From NCBI RefSeq assembly GCF_002272795.1, contig NZ_MLAT01000002.1:1-64000 (forward strand): a DNA stretch of 64,000 nucleotides. Direction: 5' to 3'. Positions 9,279-17,132 of this stretch are shown piece after piece. The notes beneath the pieces were generated by a model, which ran no database searches, was not told where the DNA came from, and was given only the letters and a program-made list of their open reading frames with translations. The position numbers and the translations under genes were made by a program. How positions within the stretch are numbered: position 1 is the stretch's first letter; each line of letters begins with the position of its first letter. Origin of the DNA: Helicobacter sp. 13S00482-2 (GTDB taxonomy: Bacteria > Campylobacterota > Campylobacteria > Campylobacterales > Helicobacteraceae).

Positions 9279-10937
9279 ATGAGAGTGGTTTTAGAGAACT
9301 TGGAAGATTTTGAGGAAAATGAAGATTTCGCAAAACTTCTACAAGAGAGCGAAAAATCTTATGATAACGGGACAATCAAAGATGGAGTTATCGTATCTAT
9401 AAACGACGAATTTGCTATGATAGATGTGGGAGAAAAGATTGAGGGTAGATTGAGTCTTTCAGAAATAAAAGACTCACAGGAAAATATTTTATTCAAAGAA
9501 GGGGATAAAATAGAGGTATATGTCTCTCAAGGAAGGGGAGAAAGACCTAATGTTTCTTACAAAAAAGCAATTCGCAGTAAAAAAATAAAAGAAAAAATAA
9601 AAGAATTTGGTGAAGATTATAAAGATAAAGTTATTGAGGGGAAAATTATAAGAAAAAATAAGGGTGGATATATAGTTGAATCTGATGGAATTGAATATTT
9701 TATGCCTAAATTCAATTCATCTCTGAAAGATGATGCCAAGAATATTGACAAAAGAATTAAAGCTTGTGTGGTTAATATTCGTCCTGATGATGATTCTATA
9801 GTCATCTCGCGAAAAAGATTTTTTGAAATAGATGATAAAAATCAATCTGAAGGTGCTAAAAAACTCGTTGAATCTGGAAAAGTTTATACAGCCCTTATAA
9901 AAAGTATCACTGCATTTGGTATGTTTGTGGAAGTAGAAGGAATTGAGGGGCTGGTGCATTACACCGAAATAAGCCACAAAGGACCTGTAAATCCAGCTAA
10001 GTATTACAAAGAAGGAGACAAAGTCGAAGTTAAGGCTATCTCTTATGATGAAGCAAAAAGACGTCTTTCGTTCTCAATTAGAGCTATTGGGGAGGATCCT
10101 TGGAAAGAAATTCAAAAAGAACTCAAGACTGGATATGCTATCAAGGTTGTGGTTAGCAATATTGAGCCCTATGGAGCATTTGTAGATATTGGAAATGACA
10201 TTGAGGGCTTTTTGCATATCTCTGAAATCTCCTGGAGTAAAGATATTAAACACCCTGATGAATATCTCAAAGTTGGTCAAGAAATTGATGTAGAAGTTAT
10301 CGAAATTGATTCTGAAAATAGACGACTTCGGGTTTCTTTGAAAAAACTACTTGACAAACCCTTTAATGATTTTATAAAAAAGCATCACATAGGTGATGTT
10401 ATTAAAGGAAAAATCGCTACACTAACTGATTTTGGAGCTTTTGTGAATTTTGGTGGATTAGATGGTTTGCTACACAATGATGATACTTTTTGGGATAGAG
10501 GTCAAAAATGTAAAGATATTTTCAAAATAGGCGAAGAAGTTGAAGTCAAGCTAACTAAAATCGACAAAGAAAGAGAAAAAATCTCTCTAAGCATGAAGGC
10601 ACTAAAACCATCTCCTACAGAGGAATTTGCTCAAAAATACAACATTGATGATGTGGTCAATGGCAAAGTCATTGATATTAGAGATTTTGGCATATTCATT
10701 AAAATAGGCGATATGGATGCTCTCATTAAAAATGAAGATTTATTCCCTCTAAAAAAAGAAGATATAAAAATTGATGATGACATCGAGGGAGTGGTGGCTT
10801 TTATAGACAAAGTTGCCAATAAAGTTCGTGTATCTATAAAAAGATTGGAACGTAAAAAAGAAAAAGATGAATTAAAAGCCTTCAATTCAAACGAGGATAA
10901 AATGACTTTAGGCGATCTCATAAAAGATAGAATCTGA
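9279..10937 (+). CDS. rpsA: Ribosomal protein S1
   Basis: The 552-residue protein contains about six S1/OB RNA-binding repeats, seen as recurrent GxVxxIxxFGxFVxxG and EGLxHxSE patterns (for example GMFVEVEGIEGLVHYTEIS and GAFVDIGNDIEGFLHISEIS). It docks mRNA on the 30S subunit during initiation. The length matches epsilonproteobacterial S1. AAAGGG precedes the ATG. A small membrane protein gene follows 10 bp downstream. Confidence 0.97.
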   Translation: MRVVLENLEDFEENEDFAKLLQESEKSYDNGTIKDGVIVSINDEFAMIDVGEKIEGRLSLSEIKDSQENILFKEGDKIEVYVSQGRGERPNVSYKKAIRSKKIKEKIKEFGEDYKDKVIEGKIIRKNKGGYIVESDGIEYFMPKFNSSLKDDAKNIDKRIKACVVNIRPDDDSIVISRKRFFEIDDKNQSEGAKKLVESGKVYTALIKSITAFGMFVEVEGIEGLVHYTEISHKGPVNPAKYYKEGDKVEVKAISYDEAKRRLSFSIRAIGEDPWKEIQKELKTGYAIKVVVSNIEPYGAFVDIGNDIEGFLHISEISWSKDIKHPDEYLKVGQEIDVEVIEIDSENRRLRVSLKKLLDKPFNDFIKKHHIGDVIKGKIATLTDFGAFVNFGGLDGLLHNDDTFWDRGQKCKDIFKIGEEVEVKLTKIDKEREKISLSMKALKPSPTEEFAQKYNIDDVVNGKVIDIRDFGIFIKIGDMDALIKNEDLFPLKKEDIKIDDDIEGVVAFIDKVANKVRVSIKRLERKKEKDELKAFNSNEDKMTLGDLIKDRI

Positions 10938-10947
10938 TTCATATAAT

Positions 10948-11418
10948 ATGAAGATAAAGCTACTATTAGGATTTTTTTTAATAGTTATTTTTGCTTTATC
11001 AATTTATGTGCTTAGACTTTTTTATACTCATCATAAAGTGAGTATAAAAATAGACTATCCATCTTCTAATATCCACGTTCCAAATCAAAACGAAACTCTC
11101 ATAGAGCATGATAAATCCTGGCTCAAAGATTCTTTGAAAAACTTTAAGCCCTATACTTACCCTGCCACAGAAATTAAAATCCATATGGACTTTAAATCTC
11201 CTGATGATAAGTCAATCCCTACAAAATTAGTTATTGATAACCTTGATGAATATAAGTTTTTTTGTCTGAACGAAATTTTAAAAGAAAAAAAACTTGAATT
11301 CGCCTACTATCAGGCAAAAAACTCCACCAATATAGTGATTTTTTTACCATCTGATAAAAGAAGAAATCAAATAATGCAAGATCTTAAATATTATGAGATA
11401 CAATATAAGCTTCAATAG
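10948..11418 (+). CDS. Conserved hypothetical membrane-anchored protein between rpsA and serA
   Basis: This 156-residue protein has one N-terminal transmembrane or uncleaved signal segment (about residues 4-24). The remaining soluble part, presumably periplasmic, has no motif I recognise. Near the end, a VIFLPSDKRRNQIMQDLKYY segment is suggestive of an alpha/beta fold. H. pylori has a gene of similar size in the same place (HP0398, from memory), which supports a real conserved gene of unknown function. It is probably cotranscribed with rpsA and serA, with gaps of 10 and 17 bp. Confidence 0.8.
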   Translation: MKIKLLLGFFLIVIFALSIYVLRLFYTHHKVSIKIDYPSSNIHVPNQNETLIEHDKSWLKDSLKNFKPYTYPATEIKIHMDFKSPDDKSIPTKLVIDNLDEYKFFCLNEILKEKKLEFAYYQAKNSTNIVIFLPSDKRRNQIMQDLKYYEIQYKLQ

Positions 11419-11435
11419 CTTTAAGGAGTTAGTTT

Positions 11436-13025
11436 ATGAGCAATATATCTAAAATAATCGTTTGTGATCATATACATCAAAGAGGATTGGATCTTCTAGA
11501 AAATCAAAATGATATCCAAATGCAAAATCTAGCAGATTTGCCTAAAGATCAACTTCTAACCCTAATTAAAGACGCTGATGTTGTCATCACTAGAAGTTCT
11601 ACAGCGGTAGATGAGAAATTTTTAAATTCCATTGGAAAACTCAAAGCTATTGTAAGAGCTGGGGTGGGGGTAGATAATGTAGATATAGAAAATTGTTCCC
11701 GAAAAGGTGTTGTAGTGATGAATGTACCTACGGCTAATACTATCGCCGCCGTAGAACTCACGATGGCTCATATCATCAATGCTGTCAGAAATTTCCCTGG
11801 TGCTGATTATCAACTCAGGATTGAACGAAAATGGAAACGTGAAGATTGGTATGGTACAGAATTAAAAGGGAAAAAACTAGGCATCATTGGATTTGGCAAT
11901 ATTGGTTCTAGGGTTGGAATTAGAGCTAAAGCATTTGAAATGGATATACTTGCCTACGATCCTTATATTCAACCTTCAAAAGCTACAGATATGGGAATAA
12001 GCTATACTAAGAATTTTGAAGATATCCTCAAATGCGATATTATCACTATCCATACTCCCAAAAACGAAGAGACGAAAAATATCATCACTTCTAATGAGAT
12101 CTCAAAAATGAAAGATGGGGTTATCCTCATTAACTGTGCGAGAGGGGGTCTGTACAACGAGGAAGATATTTTCAATGCACTTAAAAGCAAAAAAATCAGA
12201 TGGGCTGGAATAGATGTTTTTACAAAAGAACCTGGCTTCAATAATCCACTGCTTGATCTGGATAATGTTTATGTAACTCCTCATATTGGAGCCAATACAC
12301 TAGAATCTCAAGAACAAATCGCCTTACAAGCCGCACAAGCAGCTCTTGAAGCCGCTAGAGGTGCAAGCTATCCCAATGCACTAAATCTGCCTGTAAAAGA
12401 GAATGAAATTCACGAAAATGTTAAAGCATACCTAGAGCTCACACAAAAGCTAGGCTTTTTTTGTGCTCAAGCAAACAAGGACGCCATCACTTCCATTCAC
12501 CTCAATATTGATGGAGAGATAAGCCAATACAGCAATTCCTTGATCACTTTCGCACTTGTTGGAATACTCAAGCCATCATTGGGAGAAAATATCAATTATG
12601 TTAATGCACAATTTTTGGCAAAAGAAAGAGGTATTGAGATACATGTCAAGACAAAAGAAATGTCAAATTCTTATAAAAATCTCATCACTATAACTCTCAC
12701 CACCTCTAGTGAATCTTTAAGCGTGAGTGGAACAGTATTTGAAGATAATATTATAAAGCTCACAAATATCAATGGGTTTAACATAGACATAGAACCTAAA
12801 GGCAAAATGATATTATTCAAAAATACCGATGTACCAGGCGTCATAGGAAGCGTTGGAAATACTTTGGCCAAACATCATATCAATATCTCTGATTTTAGAC
12901 TCGGTAGGAATTCAAACAAAGAAGCTCTAGCACTTATTATTATTGATGAACAAATCCCTCAAAAGGCGATTGAAGAACTCAAAAATATTCCCGCTTGTTT
13001 GAGCATACGAACTGTGACTATCTAG
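11436..13025 (+). CDS. serA: D-3-phosphoglycerate dehydrogenase
   Basis: The 529-residue enzyme oxidises 3-phosphoglycerate to phosphohydroxypyruvate, the first step of serine synthesis. The NAD-binding GFGNIGSRVG (near residue 148) and the catalytic INCARGGLYNE and TPHIGANT segments are visible. The long form has an intervening domain and a C-terminal ACT domain (about 455-529, FKNTDVPGVIGSVG), which normally binds serine as feedback inhibitor. AAGGAG precedes the ATG. An imperfect inverted repeat just after the stop (13023-13031 with 13074-13082) could be part of its 3' end. Confidence 0.96.
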   Translation: MSNISKIIVCDHIHQRGLDLLENQNDIQMQNLADLPKDQLLTLIKDADVVITRSSTAVDEKFLNSIGKLKAIVRAGVGVDNVDIENCSRKGVVVMNVPTANTIAAVELTMAHIINAVRNFPGADYQLRIERKWKREDWYGTELKGKKLGIIGFGNIGSRVGIRAKAFEMDILAYDPYIQPSKATDMGISYTKNFEDILKCDIITIHTPKNEETKNIITSNEISKMKDGVILINCARGGLYNEEDIFNALKSKKIRWAGIDVFTKEPGFNNPLLDLDNVYVTPHIGANTLESQEQIALQAAQAALEAARGASYPNALNLPVKENEIHENVKAYLELTQKLGFFCAQANKDAITSIHLNIDGEISQYSNSLITFALVGILKPSLGENINYVNAQFLAKERGIEIHVKTKEMSNSYKNLITITLTTSSESLSVSGTVFEDNIIKLTNINGFNIDIEPKGKMILFKNTDVPGVIGSVGNTLAKHHINISDFRLGRNSNKEALALIIIDEQIPQKAIEELKNIPACLSIRTVTI

Positions 13026-13724
13026 GGTTTGGTGTTTGATGAGTTTTTTTTACAAAACTTATTTAAGCATACACAAACCCTAAGTATTTAAATCGCTTTT
13101 ATATGAATACAATAAATGGACACTTATTTAGATCCATGAACTCCAACTATCCAAAAAAAGATGGCCAATCATATCAATTTCGTTAAAATTTGTTTAATTA
13201 CCTAAACCCTATCTATCTAAAAGCACTTGAAAATGTATTAGCCAAAATTGTAACGCTGAAAGAATATCTTCTAAAAAGAATTCAGATCGTTATTTTGCTA
13301 CAAAAACGAGTTGAACATATAGCCTCCCCATAGAAGTGGAATAAAAAGCCTTAACCGACAATGTGGTTTGAACATAAAAACCACAACCATCTAGAAACTT
13401 TTAAAAAATGGAAAAATGGGGGGGGGGTGTTTGGCGAGAAAAATAACCACCTAAAGCTCAATATCTCTGATGGTATTCAAATACGGAGCTTTTTTGAACG
13501 CAAACAACAAGTATCCAAAAGGTGATGAGTTTTTTAGAGAGTTTAAGATATTTAAAATACAACAACAATAAGCATCTAAAAAACCAGAAACTTAAGCTTA
13601 ATCAATCAGTTTAATTTATTTAAAATACAACAACGGTGACCATCTAAAAACCAGAAAACTTTACGAGAAAGTCTCTTTTCTTTGGGCATAAGAACCCTTA
13701 ACCATCTAAAAGATTTATAGATGG
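13026..13724. repeat. Gene-free stretch of about ten decayed 52-68 bp direct repeats
   Basis: No credible gene is present in these 699 bases. A core resembling CCATCTAAAA (plus strand) recurs near 13146, 13214, 13266, 13328, 13387, 13448, 13512, 13573, 13640 and 13702, giving spacings of about 52 to 68 bp. The two best copies, 13550-13594 and 13618-13662, share ATTTAAAATACAACAAC, then a 6-base variable part, then CATCTAAAAA and CCAGAAA. Read on the minus strand, a unit looks like TTTTAGATGGTT followed by a T/G-rich stretch ending near GTTCAAA. The stretches between cores differ. The pattern fits a decayed CRISPR-like or minisatellite array, but no cas gene is present and identity is low in most units. 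Confidence 0.55.
13418..13427 (+). repeat. Homopolymeric G10 tract in the repeat region
   Basis: Ten consecutive G residues occur in very AT-rich noncoding DNA inside the decayed repeat array. In Helicobacter and Campylobacter, G tracts of this length often change length by slipped-strand mispairing. Here no open reading frame spans it, so any effect would be on transcription or on a lost gene. Confidence 0.9.
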
Positions 13725-13734
13725 TTATTTTTTT
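13699..13734 (+). terminator. Hairpin plus T-run at the NYN gene 3' end
   Basis: TAACCATCT (13699-13707) pairs with AGATGGTTA (13719-13727) and is followed by seven T on the plus strand. The hairpin could stop plus-strand transcription coming from serA or the repeat region. Its left arm is the last copy of the repeat core and its right arm includes the stop codon of the minus-strand NYN gene. Confidence 0.55.
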
Positions 13735-14447
13735 CTGTATTGAACACTCATAACGCTATTATTCACGCCACTATAGCTTATTTCAAAATAATCAGGCAAA
13801 GCCTTAAAAACATCGCCCCAACTATCCTGACCACAAGAAGAGGCGGCTTTAAGATAATTATTTTTGATCCACAACCCCACTCTTGAAACGAGTGATTTTC
13901 CATCATCTCCAGAAGTTGATTCAACCGCATTTCTTAATAATTTAATTAAATTTTTATCTTTATAAAGTTGAGAATTAGGCTTATCTGCAACCCCAATCTC
14001 TTCAAAATTTGTAAAAGCCTTACGAAAATCTTCTCTAGTCTTTTTTTCTCCAAATCCAATCGCAGGAATCCCCTTGGCTCTAATTTCTTGTGCAAGAGGT
14101 GCAAAATCACTATCGCTAGTTGCCAAAGCAATGCATTCCATAGTCCCAGAATGCAGCGTATTGATAACATCAATGGTGATTTTAATATCAGAAGAGTTTT
14201 TTCCAGCACTACCCCCATCTCCATTTCGATTTCCTGTAATAATATGAATAGGTTCTATGGAATATTTAATAAGTCCCTCTTCCCAATTTTTAATACCATT
14301 ATTTCTCCAATCCCCATAAGCTTTTTTTACACACACTTCCCCGACATCACTGAGTCTTTCCATAATATCATCAATCAATTTATGACTGATATTTTCACAA
14401 TCTATAAAAAGAGCTACCTTTTTCCTCTCTTTTGAATTCAATTCCAT
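13725..14447 (-). CDS. NYN-domain putative ribonuclease with C-terminal OST-HTH/LOTUS-like domain
   Basis: The 240-residue protein starts with a LabA-like NYN (PIN-fold) domain. VALFIDCENIS near residue 12 supplies the first acidic residue, DIKITIDVINTL (near 90) and ALATSDSDFAPLAQEIRAKG (near 108) the others, and GFGEKKTRE follows. About residues 160-240 look like an OST-HTH/LOTUS RNA-binding domain. The true start is the ATG at 14447, which has AGGAG 9 bases upstream, rather than the adjacent TTG. Family members are metal-dependent RNases; this one's target is unknown. It stands alone, directly abutting the decayed repeat array. Confidence 0.8.
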   Translation of the reverse strand: MELNSKERKKVALFIDCENISHKLIDDIMERLSDVGEVCVKKAYGDWRNNGIKNWEEGLIKYSIEPIHIITGNRNGDGGSAGKNSSDIKITIDVINTLHSGTMECIALATSDSDFAPLAQEIRAKGIPAIGFGEKKTREDFRKAFTNFEEIGVADKPNSQLYKDKNLIKLLRNAVESTSGDDGKSLVSRVGLWIKNNYLKAASSCGQDSWGDVFKALPDYFEISYSGVNNSVMSVQYRKK

Positions 14448-14474
14448 CAAAGTACTCCTACTTTATATATTTGA

Positions 14475-16499
14475 TCAGTATTTTATATTTGATAAGATAG
14501 CCAAATACAATTGATTTTGCAACATAAAAACATCTTCAACCATCATGTTAAATTTATCATCTAGAGCCAAAAATCTTCCATCTTTTTCTTCTTTGAAATA
14601 ATAAGGCAACCGATCTATAAGCTTAACAAGCATTTCATATCTAGTCAAAATAAGCCTGATATCATTATTAAAAATCTCTTTATTCTCAGCCATATCTTCA
14701 AAAACACAAAGATAATCATAAAGTTTATTAGTGCTTTGATTGAGTAAATCAATCATTTCCAAAGCTGTTTGGGCATTTTTAATATCTGTTTTTGAATACG
14801 TATTTTTTTCTTCTTTTGCATCACTGATTGAAGTAGCTAATAAATTATATTGATTAAAAAATTCACTCTCCAAACTCAAAAATTCTCTCTTTTTGAGGCT
14901 TAAATTGTCTAGATTTTTATAAATAAAGGAAAGTATTTTCTCCAGAAAGGAGATGTTTTGCCTAATATTGGGCAAAACATCATCTCCACTATATTTTGGC
15001 CATATAAACCAAAATGCTCCAAAAACCACACAAAATGCTATCAAGATATCTAAAAGTCGTCCAAAAATCAATTCCAAAAAATCCTCTCTTAACATTGCAA
15101 ACATCATCACAAAAGCAATCATCATAACACCAGACCAAATAGCATATGGATATACCCGCAGGTAAATGAACAAAAATAGCACAATCATAAAAAGTGGATA
15201 AAAAACAAATGTTTTACCAAATAAACTTACAAAAATAATTCCACAAACCAATCCCAGAAAAGTACCTAAAAAATAATCCTTAGTAATATCTTTTATAGAT
15301 CCTAAGTTAGGTCTCATAATAGCCATTGCACCTATTGCAATCCATATGCCATGATCTATTTTTAAGTACTGAGCTATAAAAATAGTAATCCCCAAGGTGA
15401 GAGAATATTTAATTGAATACCTACATACAGGATCAAGATGGATGATACTATCTAGGATATTATTGAAATTTTTTGAAGGCATTACTTGAGTAAGATAAGC
15501 TTCTTCCTCCCCTCCCCTACGAAAAGACTCCATTTTATTATAAATAATTTTAACCGAGCTTGCAAATACTTTATTACAATCTGAATCCAAAACCTTTTGC
15601 AATATTTCTTTAGTTAAAACAGGACGAGACCCATAAAACATTTTGGATAACTCTCTTAAGTTCGCCACAATTTCATTCTTTACCTCATAAAATGACTCAT
15701 CAATCTTATTTGAATTAAAATAATAGTGAATGGAATTTATTGAATGATAAATTTCTTCAATACGATAAAGATAAAATAAAGTTCGTTTTGTGTTTTTAAT
15801 GATATGCGGATCCTTTATCTTTCCAGCACGAGAATTCAGGATATGCTTTATAGATTCAATCTGCATCAGGGTTTGATTTCTAATTTTAAAATAATCCCTA
15901 GGATTAGAAATATTACCGATCATCAACTCAAGATCAAACAACAAGGAAGAAAAATTTTTCTTGGTAAATTTGCCATATTTTCCATTGGAGATAAAAAACA
16001 ACATTCCAATGCCTATAAATCCACCAATGACAATAGTCAAAATCTCATCTTTAAGCGCTATAGGAATATTTGAATTCACATAAATACAAGCCACCAAGCC
16101 ATTTATGAGCACCATATTCAATACTTTCTGTAAATCGATGTTATAAACGCTAGAAATTCCTGCGATAAAAGCAGTGAACATTACAGGTAAAAAAAGCCAA
16201 AATCCAAATCTAGAAAAGACACTAAAGACAAAAACTGACAATGAAGTCAATAAAATAAATAAAACCAAATAACCGATTTTATTTTTATCTCCAATAAGGG
16301 TATTTAAAAAATAAATATATATAGGCGAGAGGGCTGCCCATACCAAGACGCCTGAATCAAATAAAAAATAATTAACAATCATACTCAAAAATACAGCTAT
16401 GAGGGTCTTCAAAGAATAAATCAGACTAAAATAACCTGGATCATAAACATAAATATATCTCAAAAAATATTTTTTAAAAAATCCTTCATAAGACAACAC
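14475..16499 (-). CDS. FUSC-family inner membrane protein (YccS/AaeB-like)
   Basis: This 674-residue protein has two blocks of about five or six hydrophobic helices (about 25-175 and 370-505), each followed by a soluble, helix-rich cytoplasmic part. That is the FUSC/YccS organisation. The second block contains DHGIWIAIGAMAIMRPNLG, close to the fusaric-acid-resistance family pattern. Family members are aromatic-acid efflux or envelope proteins of mostly unknown substrate. It is preceded on the same strand by a possible small lipoprotein gene. Confidence 0.8.
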   Translation of the reverse strand: MLSYEGFFKKYFLRYIYVYDPGYFSLIYSLKTLIAVFLSMIVNYFLFDSGVLVWAALSPIYIYFLNTLIGDKNKIGYLVLFILLTSLSVFVFSVFSRFGFWLFLPVMFTAFIAGISSVYNIDLQKVLNMVLINGLVACIYVNSNIPIALKDEILTIVIGGFIGIGMLFFISNGKYGKFTKKNFSSLLFDLELMIGNISNPRDYFKIRNQTLMQIESIKHILNSRAGKIKDPHIIKNTKRTLFYLYRIEEIYHSINSIHYYFNSNKIDESFYEVKNEIVANLRELSKMFYGSRPVLTKEILQKVLDSDCNKVFASSVKIIYNKMESFRRGGEEEAYLTQVMPSKNFNNILDSIIHLDPVCRYSIKYSLTLGITIFIAQYLKIDHGIWIAIGAMAIMRPNLGSIKDITKDYFLGTFLGLVCGIIFVSLFGKTFVFYPLFMIVLFLFIYLRVYPYAIWSGVMMIAFVMMFAMLREDFLELIFGRLLDILIAFCVVFGAFWFIWPKYSGDDVLPNIRQNISFLEKILSFIYKNLDNLSLKKREFLSLESEFFNQYNLLATSISDAKEEKNTYSKTDIKNAQTALEMIDLLNQSTNKLYDYLCVFEDMAENKEIFNNDIRLILTRYEMLVKLIDRLPYYFKEEKDGRFLALDDKFNMMVEDVFMLQNQLYLAILSNIKY

Positions 16500-16535
16500 T
16501 GTTTATCCTAATTATTTCTACAAAATGAAATCAAA

Positions 16536-16676
16536 TCAAGAAAATTTAAATTCAAAACAACCACCCAAAGCAGTAATATTTCTAAAAATCTCACCATTTA
16601 AAAACGAGGTCTTATAAAATGGATCAGCCTTGTAGCCACAACCATAAAAAACAAATAATAAATATGTTAAAATCAA
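16536..16676 (-). CDS. Possible small LptM-like lipoprotein
   Basis: A 46-codon frame starts at a TTG. Its first 13 residues are hydrophobic (LILTYLLFVFYG), followed directly by CGYKADPFY. Cys followed by G-Y/L-K and an aromatic residue resembles LptM/YifL-type lipoproteins (CGLKGPLYF in E. coli) and similar small epsilonproteobacterial lipoproteins. The rest is unremarkable. Weak points are the TTG start, no clear ribosome site and a poor lipobox (FYGC). It lies between FUSC and the divergent dciA-like gene. Confidence 0.45.
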   Translation of the reverse strand: MILTYLLFVFYGCGYKADPFYKTSFLNGEIFRNITALGGCFEFKFS

Positions 16677-16679
16677 GAT

Positions 16680-17132
16680 ATGAAAAGTTCTCAAAGTATC
16701 ATCTCCAATATCAAAAATCAAGCACCTTTCAAGAAGTTGCAAGAGTGCTCACAGCTAGATAAAATCAAGCTCTTTTTGCCGCTTGAAATGCGAAAATCAC
16801 TCCTATATATCTCATACAAAAACAATCGCCTACTTTTTGCATTCAACCATCAGGGATTTTGTGCTGAGTTCAACAATTATATTCGTAATGATATAAAAGA
16901 GAGTTTAAAAAACTATCCAGATTTTTTTAGTTTTATTTCATCAAGTCCTGAAATTTTAGGCTTTGTGCAGCATAATTTTCTATCATCAACACAAGAAAAT
17001 GTAGATAGATCAGAACCTTATAACGAAAACTCTAATGGAGAATTTTTAAATCTAACAAAAAACCCACAATTGTATGAAATTTTTGAGTCTATCCGTGCAT
17101 TGATTTTAAAAAATTTAAGAGATGATGCTTGA
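16680..17132 (+). CDS. DUF721/DciA-like protein
   Basis: The 150-residue protein has a central segment (about residues 35-85) patterned like DUF721: LPLEMRKSLLYISYKNNRL, then a FNHQGFCAEFNNY helix. DciA is the ancestral loader of the replicative helicase in many bacteria, so a replication role is possible. The assignment rests on a short weak similarity and on position, since a gene of this size precedes uvrC in H. pylori. It overlaps the uvrC start by 4 bases, which indicates translational coupling. Confidence 0.55.
   Translation: MKSSQSIISNIKNQAPFKKLQECSQLDKIKLFLPLEMRKSLLYISYKNNRLLFAFNHQGFCAEFNNYIRNDIKESLKNYPDFFSFISSSPEILGFVQHNFLSSTQENVDRSEPYNENSNGEFLNLTKNPQLYEIFESIRALILKNLRDDA

Noticed and set aside
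13021-13727. An intact CRISPR array with cas genes
   Set aside because: Repeats are too divergent, unit lengths vary from 52 to 68 bases, and no cas1, cas2 or effector gene occurs in the window.
15804-16073. An open frame on the strand opposite the FUSC gene
   Set aside because: It is the antisense shadow of a well supported membrane protein gene and has no ribosome site or protein-like pattern.
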